In this document: positions 45,514 to 55,710 of the stretch, in pieces
How positions within the stretch are numbered: the stretch's first letter is position 1
Layout: every line of letters begins with the position of its first letter
NCBI GenBank assembly: GCA_000223255.2
Contig: AFUT01000008.1
Location: 186,001 to 250,000 of the forward strand
Direction: 5' to 3'
From: Streptococcus infantis SK970
Lineage (GTDB): Bacteria; Bacillota; Bacilli; Lactobacillales; Streptococcaceae
DNA: 64,000 nt
Notes under the pieces: model-generated
Told to the model about the DNA's origin: nothing
The model's database searches: none
What the model saw: only the letters and a program-made list of their open reading frames with translations
Made by a program: the position numbers and the translations under genes

Positions 45514-46551
45514 ATGGTTTCTACTATTGGTATTATAAGTTTATCTAGTGGGATTATCGGAGAGGACTTTGCCAAACACGAAGTGGACTTGGGAGTCCAA
45601 CGTCTCAAAGACCTCGGACTCAATCCTATCTTTTTACCTCATTCACTAAAAGGCTTAGACTTTATCAAAGAACATCCTGAAGCGCGTGCAGAGGATTTAA
45701 TTCAGGCCTTTTCTGATGATAGCATCGACATGATCCTATGCGCCATCGGTGGAGACGATACCTATCGTTTATTACCCTATCTTTTTGAAAATGACCAACT
45801 AGAAAAAGTTATCAAACAAAAGATTTTTCTTGGCTTCTCGGATACGACCATGAACCACCTCATGTTGCATAAACTAGGAATCAAGACTTTTTACGGCCAA
45901 TCATTTCTAGCAGACATTTGTGAGTTAGACAAAGAAATGTTGCCATATAGCCGCCACTACTTCAAAGAATTGATTGAGACTGGAAGAATCTCAGAAATTC
46001 GACCTAGTGACGTTTGGTATGAGGAACGGACTGATTTTAGTCCCAAAGCCTTGGGAACACCTCGTGTCAGCCATACAAATACAGGTTTTGACTTGTTACA
46101 AGGCAATGCTCAATTCGAAGGGGAAATCCTCGGTGGTTGCCTCGAATCTCTCTATGATATTTTTGACAACTCTCTACACGCAGATAGCACAGACCTCTGC
46201 CAAAGATACAAACTTTTCCCTGATTTATCCTACTGGGAAGGAAAGATCCTACTGCTAGAAACAAGCGAAGAAAAACCTAAGCCTGAACACTTCAAAAAAA
46301 TGTTGCGGACTTTAAGGGAAACTGGTATATTCGAGGTCATCAGTGGACTATTAGTTGGAAAACCTATGGATGAAACTTTCTATAACGACTATAAAGAGGT
46401 ACTATTGGATTTCATTGATAGCAATATCCCGATTGTCTATAATCTAAACGTTGGCCATGCTACACCAAGAGCAATTGTTCCCTTTGGAGTCCACGCGTAT
46501 GTAGACGCAACGGAGCAAGTCATTCGATTTGACTATAACAAAGAAAGCTGA
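45514..46551 (+). CDS. S66-family peptidase (LD-carboxypeptidase / MccF-like)
   Basis: 345 aa. ILCAIGGDDTYRLLPYL and FLGFSDTTMNHLML (catalytic Ser) are S66 motifs, with a C-terminal Glu/His pair in EILGGCLESL and NVGHATPRAIVPFG. Family members cut LD-peptide bonds of murein or inactivate microcin C-type nucleotide-peptides (MccF); the length and the FSDTT motif lean to the MccF branch. Ribosome site AGGAGGATGAG. Confidence 0.85.
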   Translation: MVSTIGIISLSSGIIGEDFAKHEVDLGVQRLKDLGLNPIFLPHSLKGLDFIKEHPEARAEDLIQAFSDDSIDMILCAIGGDDTYRLLPYLFENDQLEKVIKQKIFLGFSDTTMNHLMLHKLGIKTFYGQSFLADICELDKEMLPYSRHYFKELIETGRISEIRPSDVWYEERTDFSPKALGTPRVSHTNTGFDLLQGNAQFEGEILGGCLESLYDIFDNSLHADSTDLCQRYKLFPDLSYWEGKILLLETSEEKPKPEHFKKMLRTLRETGIFEVISGLLVGKPMDETFYNDYKEVLLDFIDSNIPIVYNLNVGHATPRAIVPFGVHAYVDATEQVIRFDYNKES

Positions 46552-46572
46552 GATGAATTTCTCAGCTTTTTC
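46544..46572. terminator. Terminator between S66 gene and tag
   Basis: AAAGCTGAGA pairs with TCTCAGCTTT, followed by TTC, overlapping the S66 stop codon. Confidence 0.85.
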
Positions 46573-46605
46573 AATATTCTCAAATACTTTCGCTATCTGT
46601 ACTCA

Positions 46606-47175
46606 CTACTTACCGCTTTTCCATTCACAATCATTCTCATGGTCATCAACCAGACCTGCAGCCTGTAGAAAAGACAAGACAGCAACTGGCCCAGTAAACT
46701 TAAAGCCTCGTTTTTTGAGATCTTTGGATAATTTCTCGGATAGAGCTGTTTTGGCAGGCACCTGGCTGTAGTCAGGCACATCATTGACTATGGTTTGTCC
46801 ATCCACAAAAGACCAAAGATAAGCATCAAAAGTTCCGAATTCTGCCTGAACTTGTAGAAAGGCTTGGGCGTTGGCACGTGTCGCAAAAATCTTAGCTCGA
46901 TTTCGGATGATCGCTACATTGTCCATTAAAGCTTCCAATTCAGAGTTAGTCATCTCTGCGACCGCTTGAATTTGATATCCGTGAAACGCTTCTCGGAAGG
47001 CTTGACGTTTATTGAGCACCGTTTCCCAAGACAGACCAGCCTGATAAGTTTCCATACAGAGCAACTCAAAAAGCGCTCGGTCGTCATGTAGGGGTTGACC
47101 CCATTCCTCATCATGGTAGGCTACATATAGCGGGTTGTTCATTTTAACCCAACCACAGCGTTTTGGCATAGACAT
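46606..47175 (-). CDS. tag: 3-methyladenine DNA glycosylase I
   Basis: 189 aa. Zinc-binding start (RCGWVKMNNPLYVAYHDEEWG), glycosylase core (LLCMETYQAGLSWETVLNKRQAFREAF), then the second metal-site region near the C-terminus (HENDCEWK). Removes 3-methyladenine from alkylated DNA. It begins 3 bp after the ruvA stop, in a repair operon mutL-ruvA-tag. Confidence 0.94.
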   Translation of the reverse strand: MSMPKRCGWVKMNNPLYVAYHDEEWGQPLHDDRALFELLCMETYQAGLSWETVLNKRQAFREAFHGYQIQAVAEMTNSELEALMDNVAIIRNRAKIFATRANAQAFLQVQAEFGTFDAYLWSFVDGQTIVNDVPDYSQVPAKTALSEKLSKDLKKRGFKFTGPVAVLSFLQAAGLVDDHENDCEWKSGK

Positions 47176-47178
47176 CTC

Positions 47179-47772
47179 CTATTTCACCAACATTTTAAGG
47201 GCCGACTTGATATAGTTCTCAGCTGTATCTGTCGTTCCTTCAAAGAATTTCTTAATTTTCTTGAGCTCAGTTGCCTTGTAGCCCAAAGCCAACATGGCTT
47301 CCATAGCTTCTTCCAGTTCTTGGTTGTCACTGCTAGATGGAGCCGCAGTTTTAGCAGGGAGATCGTCTCCTGCCACAACAACTTTCCCTTCTAAGTCCAA
47401 CACCATCTGTTGGGCTGTTTTCTTACCGATTTTAGGGAACTTGGTCAAGTAGGTGATGTTCTTAGTCTCAATAGCTTGAACGAGGCCTGCATTGTCATCA
47501 GCTGCGATGATGGCAAGAGCAGAAACAGGACCGATACCCGATACCGAAATCAAGCTGAGAAAGAGCTTTTTCTCGTCTTCTGAACGGAAACCGTAAAGTA
47601 AATGAGCATCCTCACGTACAACTTGATGTACATAAATTTGTGCTTCTTGGTTGACTTGCCCTGAGTAGGCATAAGGGTTAGCTACATGCAAGATGTAGCC
47701 AATTCCATTTGCTTCTAGAACGATGTATTTAGCAGTAATTTTGGTAATAATACCCTTTAGATATTCGTACAT
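47179..47772 (-). CDS. ruvA: Holliday junction DNA helicase subunit RuvA
   Basis: 197 aa from [13 protein letters not shown] (ATG 47772); the in-frame start at 47796 lacks the family alignment. OB-fold N-terminus, helix-hairpin-helix pair ([15 protein letters not shown] and [19 protein letters not shown]), and C-terminal domain III that contacts RuvB. Binds four-way junctions. A RUP element separates it from mutL, so the original mutL-ruvA spacing has been lengthened. Confidence 0.95.
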   Translation of the reverse strand: MYEYLKGIITKITAKYIVLEANGIGYILHVANPYAYSGQVNQEAQIYVHQVVREDAHLLYGFRSEDEKKLFLSLISVSGIGPVSALAIIAADDNAGLVQAIETKNITYLTKFPKIGKKTAQQMVLDLEGKVVVAGDDLPAKTAAPSSSDNQELEEAMEAMLALGYKATELKKIKKFFEGTTDTAENYIKSALKMLVK

Positions 47773-47789
47773 AATTTTCCCTTCAATTA

Positions 47790-47890
47790 TACTCAATGAA
47801 AATCAAATCTAAACTAGGAAGCTAACCGTAGGCATGACTTGAGTTAGGCAAGGTAAAGCTGACGAGGTTTAGAGAGATTTTCGAAGAGTA
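47790..47890. repeat. RUP-type element between mutL and ruvA
   Basis: 101 bp from TACTCAATGAAAATC to TTTTCGAAGAGTA, diverged in the middle. Its TA end directly abuts the mutL stop codon (47891). Confidence 0.75.
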
Positions 47891-49840
47891 TTAGTATTTT
47901 CCTAGCTCTCGTAGACTCGTGTGATTTTCCTGAATGCGACGGAACATCTTTTCCATGTCCGACTTGGTAAAGTGAACCAAAACAGGACGTCCGTGTGGAC
48001 AGTTATAGGGGTTGTCACATTGAGAGAGCTGATAGAGGAGTTGTCTAGCCGAGTGGTCATCAATACGATGGTTGGCCTTGATGGACCGCTTGCAGGACAT
48101 CATAATCGCTAGTTCAGCTCGGTATTTCTTGATTGAAACTTCCTTGGTCAAGAGGAGCATGTCGCACATCTCATAGATTCCAGACTCAATTTCCTCCTCT
48201 GCCATCCAAATGGGATGTTCACGCAGGATGAATTGATTCTCCCCGTACTCTGCTAGAAAGACACCAACTTCCTCTAAAAGAGACATTCTTTCCTTGAGAC
48301 GAAGGGCATCATCCGCAGGAAATTCAAAGATATAGGGCACTAGGAGTTGCTGCTGGCTCTGGTCAACATTGCCAATGCTCTCACGATACTCCTCATACTT
48401 AACCCGTTCCTGAGCCGCGTGCTGATCTATGATGTAGAGCCCATCTCGACCTTGGGCAAAGAGATAGGTTCCATGCATCTGACCGAAAAATTCCAACTCT
48501 GGAAAGCTTGAAGATTCTTCCCGCTCCAACTTGTCATAAGCCTTATCCAGACTAGCTAGATCTAACTCTGGATGGTCCAGTTGGTCATAGCTAGCAGGCT
48601 TTCTCTCTGCAAAATGCAGTTTAGCTGGCTTGGTCATCTGGTCCAAAGCTTCCTTAGCAAACAGATTCAAATCCTGTTTCTCTTCTGTCAAGTCTACCTG
48701 ATGGTCTGCTACCTCAGCTTGAGTCGGTCTGATTGGTTCATTTCTTTCATAGTAGAGCGTATTTTCTCTCAGTGGCAAAGTCGTTTGCTCCACCTTTTCA
48801 CGATTGCGAACCGTAGATTTAGCCAGATTTTCCAAGGCATCTGGAATTAAGGTCTGTTCCTTGAGACTCTTTGCAATAGCTTCTGAAACCAGCGCCATCA
48901 GCTCTCTCTCCTTGGAAATTCTCACCTCTTGCTTGGTCGGGTGCACATTGACATCTGCTAGATAAGGATCGATATGGATGTGAATGACAGCCAGCGGAAA
49001 ACGCCCCACCATGAGCTTGCTACCATAGCCATCTAAAATGGCACGATTGAGCAGGAAGTTTTTGATATAACGGCCATTGATAAAGAGACTGATGTAGTTA
49101 CGATTAGCCCGTGTTAATTCCGGCAATGAGACAAAGCCTGAAATTTCAAAGTCTAAGTCAGCATTCTCAATTTCAACCATCTTTTTGGCACTGGCTAAAC
49201 CATAAATCCCAGCAATGGCTTGACGCAGTTGCCCCGTACCAGCTGTTCGTGTCATTTCCTTGCCATCGCTAATCAGGCTAAAAGAAATCTCCGGATGGGC
49301 TAGTCCCAGACGATTGACAATGTCAATGATATGAGACAACTCTGCCTGCTGGCTCTTCATATACTTGAGACGAGCCGGTGTATTGAAAAAGAGGTCTTCC
49401 ACACAAACCTTAGTCCCCACAGGACTGGTCGCTGGAATGATTTCCTCAACTTCTCCCCCACGAGCCACTAGCTTGGTCCCGTGACTGGCACCGTCCACCG
49501 CTGTCAACAAAGTCAAAACACTGACAGATGCGATAGAGGGCAGAGCTTCACCACGAAAACCGAGGGTCCGAATCCGAAAAAGATCCGCTTGATTCTTAAT
49601 CTTACTGGTCGCATGACGGCGGAGAGCCAACTCGACTTCATCGTGGGCAATCCCGTGACCATTATCTGTGATTTGGATTTTCTTAAGCCCAGCTTCTTCA
49701 ATCTCTACGATAATCTGGCTAGAGCCAGCATCAATGGCGTTTTCAACTAATTCTTTGACAACGCTAGCAGGACGTTCGATAACTTCTCCTGCTGCAATCT
49801 GATTGGCCAAGACTTCTGGCAATTCAATAATATGAGACAT
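47891..49840 (-). CDS. mutL: DNA mismatch repair protein MutL
   Basis: 649 aa. GHKL ATPase motifs [33 protein letters not shown] and GTKV in the N-terminal 330 residues; an acidic linker; a C-terminal dimerisation domain with [13 protein letters not shown], an endonuclease-type motif, and CPHGRPVL near the end. Couples MutS recognition to repair. Intact frame. The stop is followed at once by the RUP. Confidence 0.96.
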   Translation of the reverse strand: MSHIIELPEVLANQIAAGEVIERPASVVKELVENAIDAGSSQIIVEIEEAGLKKIQITDNGHGIAHDEVELALRRHATSKIKNQADLFRIRTLGFRGEALPSIASVSVLTLLTAVDGASHGTKLVARGGEVEEIIPATSPVGTKVCVEDLFFNTPARLKYMKSQQAELSHIIDIVNRLGLAHPEISFSLISDGKEMTRTAGTGQLRQAIAGIYGLASAKKMVEIENADLDFEISGFVSLPELTRANRNYISLFINGRYIKNFLLNRAILDGYGSKLMVGRFPLAVIHIHIDPYLADVNVHPTKQEVRISKERELMALVSEAIAKSLKEQTLIPDALENLAKSTVRNREKVEQTTLPLRENTLYYERNEPIRPTQAEVADHQVDLTEEKQDLNLFAKEALDQMTKPAKLHFAERKPASYDQLDHPELDLASLDKAYDKLEREESSSFPELEFFGQMHGTYLFAQGRDGLYIIDQHAAQERVKYEEYRESIGNVDQSQQQLLVPYIFEFPADDALRLKERMSLLEEVGVFLAEYGENQFILREHPIWMAEEEIESGIYEMCDMLLLTKEVSIKKYRAELAIMMSCKRSIKANHRIDDHSARQLLYQLSQCDNPYNCPHGRPVLVHFTKSDMEKMFRRIQENHTSLRELGKY

Positions 49841-49887
49841 CTTTCAGCCCCTTTCTTAACTGTTTTTATCTATTTCTCTGAAAATAA

Positions 49888-50035
49888 TACTCTTCAAAAA
49901 TCTCTTCAAACCACGTCAGTCTCGCCTTGCCGTATATGTGTTACTGACTTCGTCAGTTCTATCCACAACCTCAAAACAGTGTTTTGAGCAACCTTCGGCT
50001 AGCTTCCTAGTTTGCTCTTTGATTTTCATTGAGTA
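49888..50035. repeat. Longer RUP-type element upstream of mutL
   Basis: 148 bp bounded by TACTCTTC and TTTTCATTGAGTA, opposite in orientation to the other copies. It contains two extra short hairpins, CTGACTTCGTCAG and CTCAAAACA/TGTTTTGAG, that the 103-bp copies lack. It fills the gap between mutL (49840) and the tyrS promoter region; apart from it, nothing is seen in 49841-50174. Confidence 0.7.
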
Positions 50036-50174
50036 TAAGCTAGTTCTATTATACCATATTTCACTCGTTTCCAAAAAAGTCCGAGTAGCAACTTTCTTCC
50101 CGATTTTACTAGGTTATTTACTAAGTTTGTGGTAAAATAGGTAGAAACAATATTTTAAAAAGGAGAAAAGACAC

Positions 50175-51431
50175 ATGCACATTTTTGATGAGCTAAAAGA
50201 GCGTGGTTTGATTTTTCAAACGACTGATGAAGAAGCATTGCGTAAAGCCCTAGAAGAAGGTCAAGTTTCTTATTATAGTGGCTACGATCCAACTGCTGAC
50301 AGCCTTCACCTAGGTCACCTTGTCGCAATCTTGACAAGTCGTCGTTTGCAACTAGCAGGTCACAAACCTTATGCGCTCGTTGGCGGTGCTACAGGTCTCA
50401 TCGGAGATCCGTCCTTCAAAGATGCTGAACGTAGTCTCCAAACAAAAGACACAGTGGATGGCTGGGTCAAGTCTATCCAAGGACAACTTTCTCGCTTTCT
50501 TGACTTTGAAAATGGTGAAAATAAAGCTGTCATGGTCAACAACTACGACTGGTTTGGCAGCATCAGCTTCATTGACTTCCTCCGTGATATCGGAAAATAC
50601 TTCACTGTCAACTACATGATGAGCAAGGAGTCTGTGAAGAAACGTATTGAAACAGGGATTTCTTACACTGAGTTTGCCTATCAAATCATGCAAGGGTACG
50701 ACTTCTTCGTTCTTAACCAAGATCACAATGTTACCCTGCAAATCGGTGGTTCTGACCAATGGGGAAACATGACAGCTGGTACCGAATTGCTTCGTCGTAA
50801 AGCTGACAAGACTGGTCACGTAATTACTGTTCCACTGATTACAGATGCTACTGGTAAGAAATTTGGTAAATCAGAAGGAAACGCAGTTTGGCTCAATCCT
50901 GAAAAGACTTCTCCATACGAAATGTACCAATTCTGGATGAACGTCATGGACGCTGACGCTGTTCGCTTCTTGAAGATTTTTACCTTCTTGTCATTAGACG
51001 AGATTGAAGACATCCGTAAACAATTCGAAGCAGCACCACACGAACGCTTGGCTCAAAAAGTCCTCGCTCGTGAAGTCGTGACTCTTGTCCACGGAGAAGA
51101 AGCCTACAAAGAAGCCCTTAACATCACTGAACAACTCTTTGCAGGAAACATCAAAAACCTTTCTATCAAAGAGCTTAAACAAGGACTTCGTGGTGTGCCA
51201 AACTACCAAGTACAGGCAGACGAAAATCACAACATCGTAGAACTTCTCGTGTCATCTGGTGTGGTTAACTCAAAACGCCAAGCTCGTGAAGATGTTCAAA
51301 ATGGAGCTATCTACGTAAATGGTGACCGCATCCAAGACCTTGACTATGTCTTGAGCGATAGCGATAAGTTAGAGAACGAACTGACTGTTATCCGCCGTGG
51401 TAAGAAGAAATACTTCGTTCTAACATACTAA
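50175..51431 (+). CDS. tyrS: Tyrosyl-tRNA synthetase
   Basis: 418 aa class Ic synthetase. [18 protein letters not shown] holds the HIGH motif (HLGH), GSDQWGN binds tyrosine and ATP, KFGKS is the KMSKS loop, and an S4 RNA-binding domain occupies about residues 350-410. Charges tRNA-Tyr. Ribosome site AAAGGAGAAAAGACAC. No T-box leader is visible upstream. Confidence 0.97.
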   Translation: MHIFDELKERGLIFQTTDEEALRKALEEGQVSYYSGYDPTADSLHLGHLVAILTSRRLQLAGHKPYALVGGATGLIGDPSFKDAERSLQTKDTVDGWVKSIQGQLSRFLDFENGENKAVMVNNYDWFGSISFIDFLRDIGKYFTVNYMMSKESVKKRIETGISYTEFAYQIMQGYDFFVLNQDHNVTLQIGGSDQWGNMTAGTELLRRKADKTGHVITVPLITDATGKKFGKSEGNAVWLNPEKTSPYEMYQFWMNVMDADAVRFLKIFTFLSLDEIEDIRKQFEAAPHERLAQKVLAREVVTLVHGEEAYKEALNITEQLFAGNIKNLSIKELKQGLRGVPNYQVQADENHNIVELLVSSGVVNSKRQAREDVQNGAIYVNGDRIQDLDYVLSDSDKLENELTVIRRGKKKYFVLTY

Positions 51432-51437
51432 AAAATA

Positions 51438-51468
51438 GACTGGAGGCATTTGCCATCCAGTCCTTTTT
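51438..51468 (+). terminator. Terminator after tyrS
   Basis: GACTGGA pairs with TCCAGTC (51456-51462), followed by CTTTTTT. Confidence 0.88.
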
Positions 51469-51483
51469 TGCTAGACTTAAACT

Positions 51484-52332
51484 ATGAATACAAACCTCAA
51501 ACCCAAACTCCAGCGTTTTGCTTCTGCTAGTGCCTTTGCCTGTCCTATCTGCCAAGAAAATCTGACCTTGGTAGAGTCTAGTCTTAAATGTGAGAATCGG
51601 CATTCTTTTGACCTAGCAAAATTCGGCTATGTCAATCTAGCACCACAAATCAAGCAATCGGCCAACTATGATAAGGAAAACTTTCAAAATCGCCAGCAAA
51701 TCCTAGAAGCTGGCTTTTATCAGGCTATCTTAGAAGGTATCTCGGACTTACTAGCGGCTAGACCATCTGCAAAAACTGTCTTGGACATTGGCTGTGGCGA
51801 AGGCTTCTACTCTCGTAAACTCCAAGAAAGTCACTCTGATAAAATCTTTTATGCCTTTGACATTTCAAAAGACTCGGTCCAAATCGCTGCTAAAAGTGAA
51901 ACCAACTGGGCGGTCAATTGGTTCGTTGGCGACCTGGCTCGTCTTCCTATAAAAGACGCCAGCATGGATATCCTGCTTGATATCTTTTCCCCTGCCAACT
52001 ACGGTGAATTTCGCTGCGTTTTATCTCAAAACGGTATCTTAATTAAGGTCGTTCCTACCGAAAATCACCTTAAAGAAATCCGCCAAATGGTACAGGAGCA
52101 ACTAACAAAGAAGGACTATTCCAATCAAGATATCAAGGAACATTTCCAGGAACATTTCAGCATCCAATCTAGTCAGATAGCTTCTCTGACCAAGCCTATC
52201 ACCGCAGAGCAAAGACAGGCCTTACTCAGCATGACTCCCCTGCTCTTCCACGTCGATCAAAGCAAGATTGACTGGAGTCAATTAACGGAGATTACCATAG
52301 AAGCAGAGATTCTGGTTGGGAAAGCACTGTAA
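51484..52332 (+). CDS. rlmA: 23S rRNA (guanine-N1) methyltransferase RlmA(II)
   Basis: 282 aa. An N-terminal zinc finger (FACPICQENLTLVESSLKC, then ENRHSFD) and a SAM-binding Rossmann domain (TVLDIGCGEGFYSRKL; DILLDIFSPANYGEF). In Gram-positives RlmAII methylates G748 and affects sensitivity to tylosin and telithromycin. Follows the tyrS terminator, with little ribosome complementarity upstream. Confidence 0.92.
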   Translation: MNTNLKPKLQRFASASAFACPICQENLTLVESSLKCENRHSFDLAKFGYVNLAPQIKQSANYDKENFQNRQQILEAGFYQAILEGISDLLAARPSAKTVLDIGCGEGFYSRKLQESHSDKIFYAFDISKDSVQIAAKSETNWAVNWFVGDLARLPIKDASMDILLDIFSPANYGEFRCVLSQNGILIKVVPTENHLKEIRQMVQEQLTKKDYSNQDIKEHFQEHFSIQSSQIASLTKPITAEQRQALLSMTPLLFHVDQSKIDWSQLTEITIEAEILVGKAL

Positions 52333-52353
52333 ACAAATTTTTGAGATAAGATA

Positions 52354-52386
52354 AAGCCCGCAGCTCTTCTTGAGATGCGGGTTTAA
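52354..52386 (+). terminator. Terminator after rlmA
   Basis: AAGCCCGCA pairs with TGCGGGTTT with one G.T pair; a modest T-run follows. Confidence 0.7.
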
Positions 52387-52439
52387 AACACGATTTTTCA
52401 CTGTCTTTCCGAAAAGTATAAAAATTTTGACCTCTCCAT

Positions 52440-52646
52440 TTATTTTCGATTCGAAATGATAAATTTATCAATAAATAGTAAATGAAATGAGACAAGTGTA
52501 ATCCCCAAATAGCATCCCTGATAAGAGATTTCTTGATAAGTGAGTGAAAAAAGAGTACTATTACCCATCAAGAGTGATGACCAAATTACAAAAAGAATCC
52601 AAAATAAATCAGTCCATTTATATTTTGAAAAATATTTTTTCCACAT
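52440..52646 (-). CDS. Small membrane protein, 68 aa
   Basis: Start set at ATG 52646 (MWKKYFSKYKWTDLFWILFVIWSSLLMG); an upstream in-frame ATG at 52763 would put the gene inside a terminator-like hairpin. Two hydrophobic helices. No family is recognised. It stands alone between rlmA and the ABC genes. Weak ribosome site. Confidence 0.45.
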   Translation of the reverse strand: MWKKYFSKYKWTDLFWILFVIWSSLLMGNSTLFSLTYQEISYQGCYLGITLVSFHLLFIDKFIISNRK

Positions 52647-52753
52647 AAAAATACCATCTTTCTTTACCACATTACTATTATAATACTGTTTGTAAACGAA
52701 TCTAAGAAATTTGAGGTGATTTCTAAGTAAATTCCGAGGCTTAAATGTAGTGA

Positions 52754-52781
52754 AAACCAGCATTGTTAAGTGCTGGTTTTT
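52754..52781. terminator. Strong hairpin terminator
   Basis: AAAACCAGCA pairs with TGCTGGTTTT (10 bp) around TTGTTAAG, with T-runs on both sides. On the minus strand it follows the ABC permease gene. Confidence 0.85.
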
Positions 52782-52878
52782 TGTCTGACGCTATATCCCA
52801 TCCATAAGACTAGGTTATGGGGACTGAACACTAAGCTTTAAAAAAGTTAGTTTTTGAAGTTGATTAATTGTTAGTTTC

Positions 52879-53577
52879 TCAAACTGTACTCTTTTTTATT
52901 TTTAAACCCCAATAACTAAGGGCAAGTAATGCTACAACCCAAGCAAAAGTGATCCCCAAACTGTCAAAATTCAACTTGAAATCTGGTTTATTAAAGAAAT
53001 CTACATAAGCTCCTAAGAAGGTTGTGTCCATAAATTTCTTAACCTCTGAGCTAACTTGAGAAAACATCGGCAAGAATGAAAGACCAAGCATTGGAATCAA
53101 ACCATAAACCTGAGCCTGAGTTTGTGTCTCTGAAATAGCTCCAATTACTAGATTTAAGAGAATTGTACATAATGCTACCAGAGAAGCTACTACAAGGTAT
53201 ACAGGATAATCTTTTGCGAAATCCACTTCAACCATAATAGGGAAAGAAATAACTGAAGCCAAGGCAAAGATTACAGGATAAAACAACACGGAAACAAGAT
53301 ATTCTCCACGGCGAACTCCGCTTAAAATGAGTGTTTTAAAAATTCTTTTTTCTTTTTCCTCTGCAATAGAGTTTGAAATCATTGACCCAGAAGAAAATGA
53401 GAATGCCATTGTTAAAGAACTATACAATAGTGCTTTCCCTTGAGTGCCATCTGTATTCATAAAATTTTGGAAGAGTAGAACCATAAAGAATGGGAATACT
53501 ACCTGTACCAAAGTATTTTTGTTTGTTAATAATACTTGTGTCCTCAACCAGATAAGGGCTAAAATTCTCTTAAACAT
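52879..53577 (-). CDS. ABC-2 type transporter permease
   Basis: 232 aa with six hydrophobic segments in ABC-2 layout (VFPFFMVLLFQNFMNT, NSIAEEKEKRIFKTLILSGVRRGEYLVSVL as the coupling segment). It overlaps the ATPase gene by 8 bp (ATG inside GATGTTTAA). With the ATPase it probably exports a peptide or lipid, or confers self-protection. The nearby peptide-type regulator suggests control by signalling. Confidence 0.85.
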   Translation of the reverse strand: MFKRILALIWLRTQVLLTNKNTLVQVVFPFFMVLLFQNFMNTDGTQGKALLYSSLTMAFSFSSGSMISNSIAEEKEKRIFKTLILSGVRRGEYLVSVLFYPVIFALASVISFPIMVEVDFAKDYPVYLVVASLVALCTILLNLVIGAISETQTQAQVYGLIPMLGLSFLPMFSQVSSEVKKFMDTTFLGAYVDFFNKPDFKLNFDSLGITFAWVVALLALSYWGLKIKKSTV

Positions 53578-54393
53578 CTAATTTTTCTCCTGTCAATTTA
53601 ATAAAAATATCTTCTAAAGTTGGTTCACATGAGTGAATCGTCATCATTTTTTATAATCTTCTTGCTGCAAGTCTTCAAAGCGCACTACCTTTTTAGTAGA
53701 ATCACTATAGGTTACTGCAACATTCTTTTCCGTATTGTATTTTTGGATAATTTCGCCTGGGCTTCCTTGTTCAATAAGATCACCTTTATTCAAAAGAGCT
53801 AGGTTATCACATAATAAAGTCGCCTCATTCATATCATGAGTAGTTAAGAAAATGGTTGTTCCTCTTTCCTTTAACTCCTGTAGTAATTTGTGAATCTTCT
53901 TTGAGGTGGTGGGATCTAACCCACTTGTAGGTTCATCTAAAAATAGAACTTTAGGATAATTGATTAAAGCACGAGCTAAAAGCATTCGTTGACGCATTCC
54001 TGTAGAAAGTTTCTCAGCTGGAGTGTCTTTACTATCATACAGACCAACTTGTTTGAGAATTTCTTCAATTCTAGTTTTTGAAATTCCGTATAGTCTTGCA
54101 AACAGTAACAAGTTATTGTATAAACTTAATTTTTCGTAATAACCACTTGTGTCACCTACTAAACCTAACTCTTCAAAATCTGACGGAAGTAATTTTTGAG
54201 AATCTTTCCCTAATAATTCTGTCTTTCCGCTGTTAGCCTGTAGCTGTCCTGTCAGAATATTGATCATTGTTGTCTTCCCTGAACCAGATGGACCTAGAAA
54301 TCCAAAAATTTCTCCTTCGTTTATTGAAAAACTAATTTGATTTAAAGCAATAGTATTTCCAAATCGCTTTATAACTCTTTCTACCTTAATCAT
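53570..54393 (-). CDS. ABC transporter ATP-binding protein, C-terminal frameshift as given
   Basis: Walker A GPSGSGKTT, signature LSTGMRQRMLLARALI, Walker B VLFLDEPTSGLD, H-loop LTTHDM. As given the frame stops at DYKK (53644). One extra base in the run 53647-53652 adds MMTIHSCEPTLEDIFIKLTGEKLDV, the usual C-terminal end of such ATPases, and moves the stop to 53570, overlapping the permease start. 274 aa. Pairs with the ABC-2 permease. Confidence 0.88.
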
Positions 54394-54434
54394 TTTATTA
54401 CCTCTTTCTAATTTTAATTTCTATTTTAGAAACT

Positions 54435-54656
54435 TCACTCACTCCCATCGGTTATGTCATCAACTCTAATTCTAGGATTTAAGTTGGAGTCCATTTTGAT
54501 TTCTTTCACTTCATTTGGAAGCAAGAGAACTAACTTTAGTAGCTTCTCATTAAGTGTTACTTTACATAGGCGTCTGCTATCTAGACTATTTTTGATAATC
54601 AGATAGTCCTTCTTGACAAACTTTTCATCCATATAATAGTCAATTGTTTTTACCAT
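54435..54656 (-). CDS. Small protein heading the ABC operon, 73 aa
   Basis: 73 aa, MVKTIDYYMDEKFVKKDYLIIKNSLDSRRLCKVTLNEKLLKLVLLLPNEVKEIKMD... Soluble and charged, without signal peptide. GGCGGGAGAAAAA is its ribosome site. Upstream of the ABC genes by 41 bp. Not recognised; could be an immunity or regulatory protein. Confidence 0.6.
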   Translation of the reverse strand: MVKTIDYYMDEKFVKKDYLIIKNSLDSRRLCKVTLNEKLLKLVLLLPNEVKEIKMDSNLNPRIRVDDITDGSE

Positions 54657-54676
54657 TTTTTCTCCCGCCTGCTAAT

Positions 54677-54709
54677 CTACATCCCATTAAATAGAAATGT
54701 TTCTAGCAT
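54677..54709 (-). CDS. Possible 10-aa peptide ORF (MLETFLFNGM)
   Basis: A tiny frame between the regulator's terminator and the 73-aa gene, preceded by an AG-rich AGAAGAAGAG stretch. It is mentioned because RRNPP regulators respond to short peptides, but those usually come from longer precursors with signal sequences. The ribosome site is poor. Low support. Confidence 0.2.
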   Translation of the reverse strand: MLETFLFNGM

Positions 54710-54768
54710 TGCGCTCTTCTTCTTAACTTATTTACACTAACAGTATATATCTTACGAGAGTAAAAAAA

Positions 54769-54802
54769 CAGGACATAAATGTCCACTGACATTTATGTCC
54801 TG
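54769..54802. terminator. 14-bp perfect hairpin terminator
   Basis: CAGGACATAAATGT (54769-54782) pairs with ACATTTATGTCCTG (54789-54802) around CCACTG; T7 follows on the minus strand. It ends the regulator transcript and precedes the ABC operon. Confidence 0.92.
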
Positions 54803-54816
54803 TTTTTAAATTGAAA

Positions 54817-55710
54817 TTATGGAAAATCCTTATTTTTTCTTCTATTACTCGATTTTTAAAATTCATGTCATTCAAAAATTCTGCCCCATTGATAGCTTTT
54901 TCATAGTATTGTAGGGCTTTTTCTTTATCTTTTTCCCCGTATAAGTAATATTTTGCTTCAATGAAGTCTACAGTTGGTTTTAAACTAGTATCTCCGATGT
55001 CAATCATAATTTCTCTTAAAATGCTCAATATTTCAGGTATAAATTCATGATAATCGATGTCAAGCTGATAAAGTACTAAACCTATTAGCACCCTTTGAAG
55101 CAAGTGAATATAGTTTGTATCATCATAATTTGTTTGAGATACAATATTTAGACAAACTTTTTTTAAAGTTATTTCATCTCGTTCTGCATTAACCGCTAAA
55201 GATAAAAAATACAAGTACAATAGTAGTAGATCATTTGTCGAATATTCTGTTCGCAGCATTGTTTGCTCAAAATACTCCTCAATTAAACCTTCCCCAAATT
55301 CAGCGTTTTCAGAAACATATACATCATCAATGGCTTGTAGGACTTCAACGGATACTTGCTCATCTTCAGGCAGTTGGTCATAAAATCGTTCCTGAATTTC
55401 TTCAAAGATAGCCTCACGTTGGCGGATTTTTCTTCATCTCCATGAATAGATTGACGGATCAATTTTGTTTTAATTTTAAATACTCTTTAGGAACAATTAG
55501 CAATCCTTCATCAATTAACTGAGATATCGGAACTCCTAACACTTCAGCTATATAGTCTAGTTTTGTTAGGCTGGGCAAGTTGTTTCCTGTTTCAATTCTG
55601 GCCAACTGACGAACAGTAAGATGCTTTTCATCTCCACAAAAAGCTTCCCTACTCAATCCTTTTTCAGTCCGTAAGGTACGAATTCGTTTCCCAATCTCTA
55701 AGTTTTTCAT
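54817..55710 (-). CDS. XRE/TPR regulator of RRNPP type (TprA/PlcR-like), multiply frameshifted as given
   Basis: N-terminal helix-turn-helix (LEIGKRIRTLRTEKGLSREAF, VRQLARIETGNNLPSLTKLDYIAEVLG), then helical TPR-like repeats (YHEFIPEILSILREIMIDIG, AKYYLYGEKDKEKALQYYEKAI). The frames join with one extra base in each of 55463-55466 and 55427-55431. A third in 54833-54838 would end the protein VIEEKNKDFP at 54817, just before the terminator; otherwise the frame runs through the hairpin to 54732. Corrected length is 298 aa, typical of peptide-responsive regulators. Likely controls the adjacent ABC operon. Confidence 0.75.

Noticed and set aside
50036..50174. T-box leader of tyrS
   Set aside because: No T-box consensus or terminator/antiterminator pair; the space is taken by a RUP and a short promoter region.
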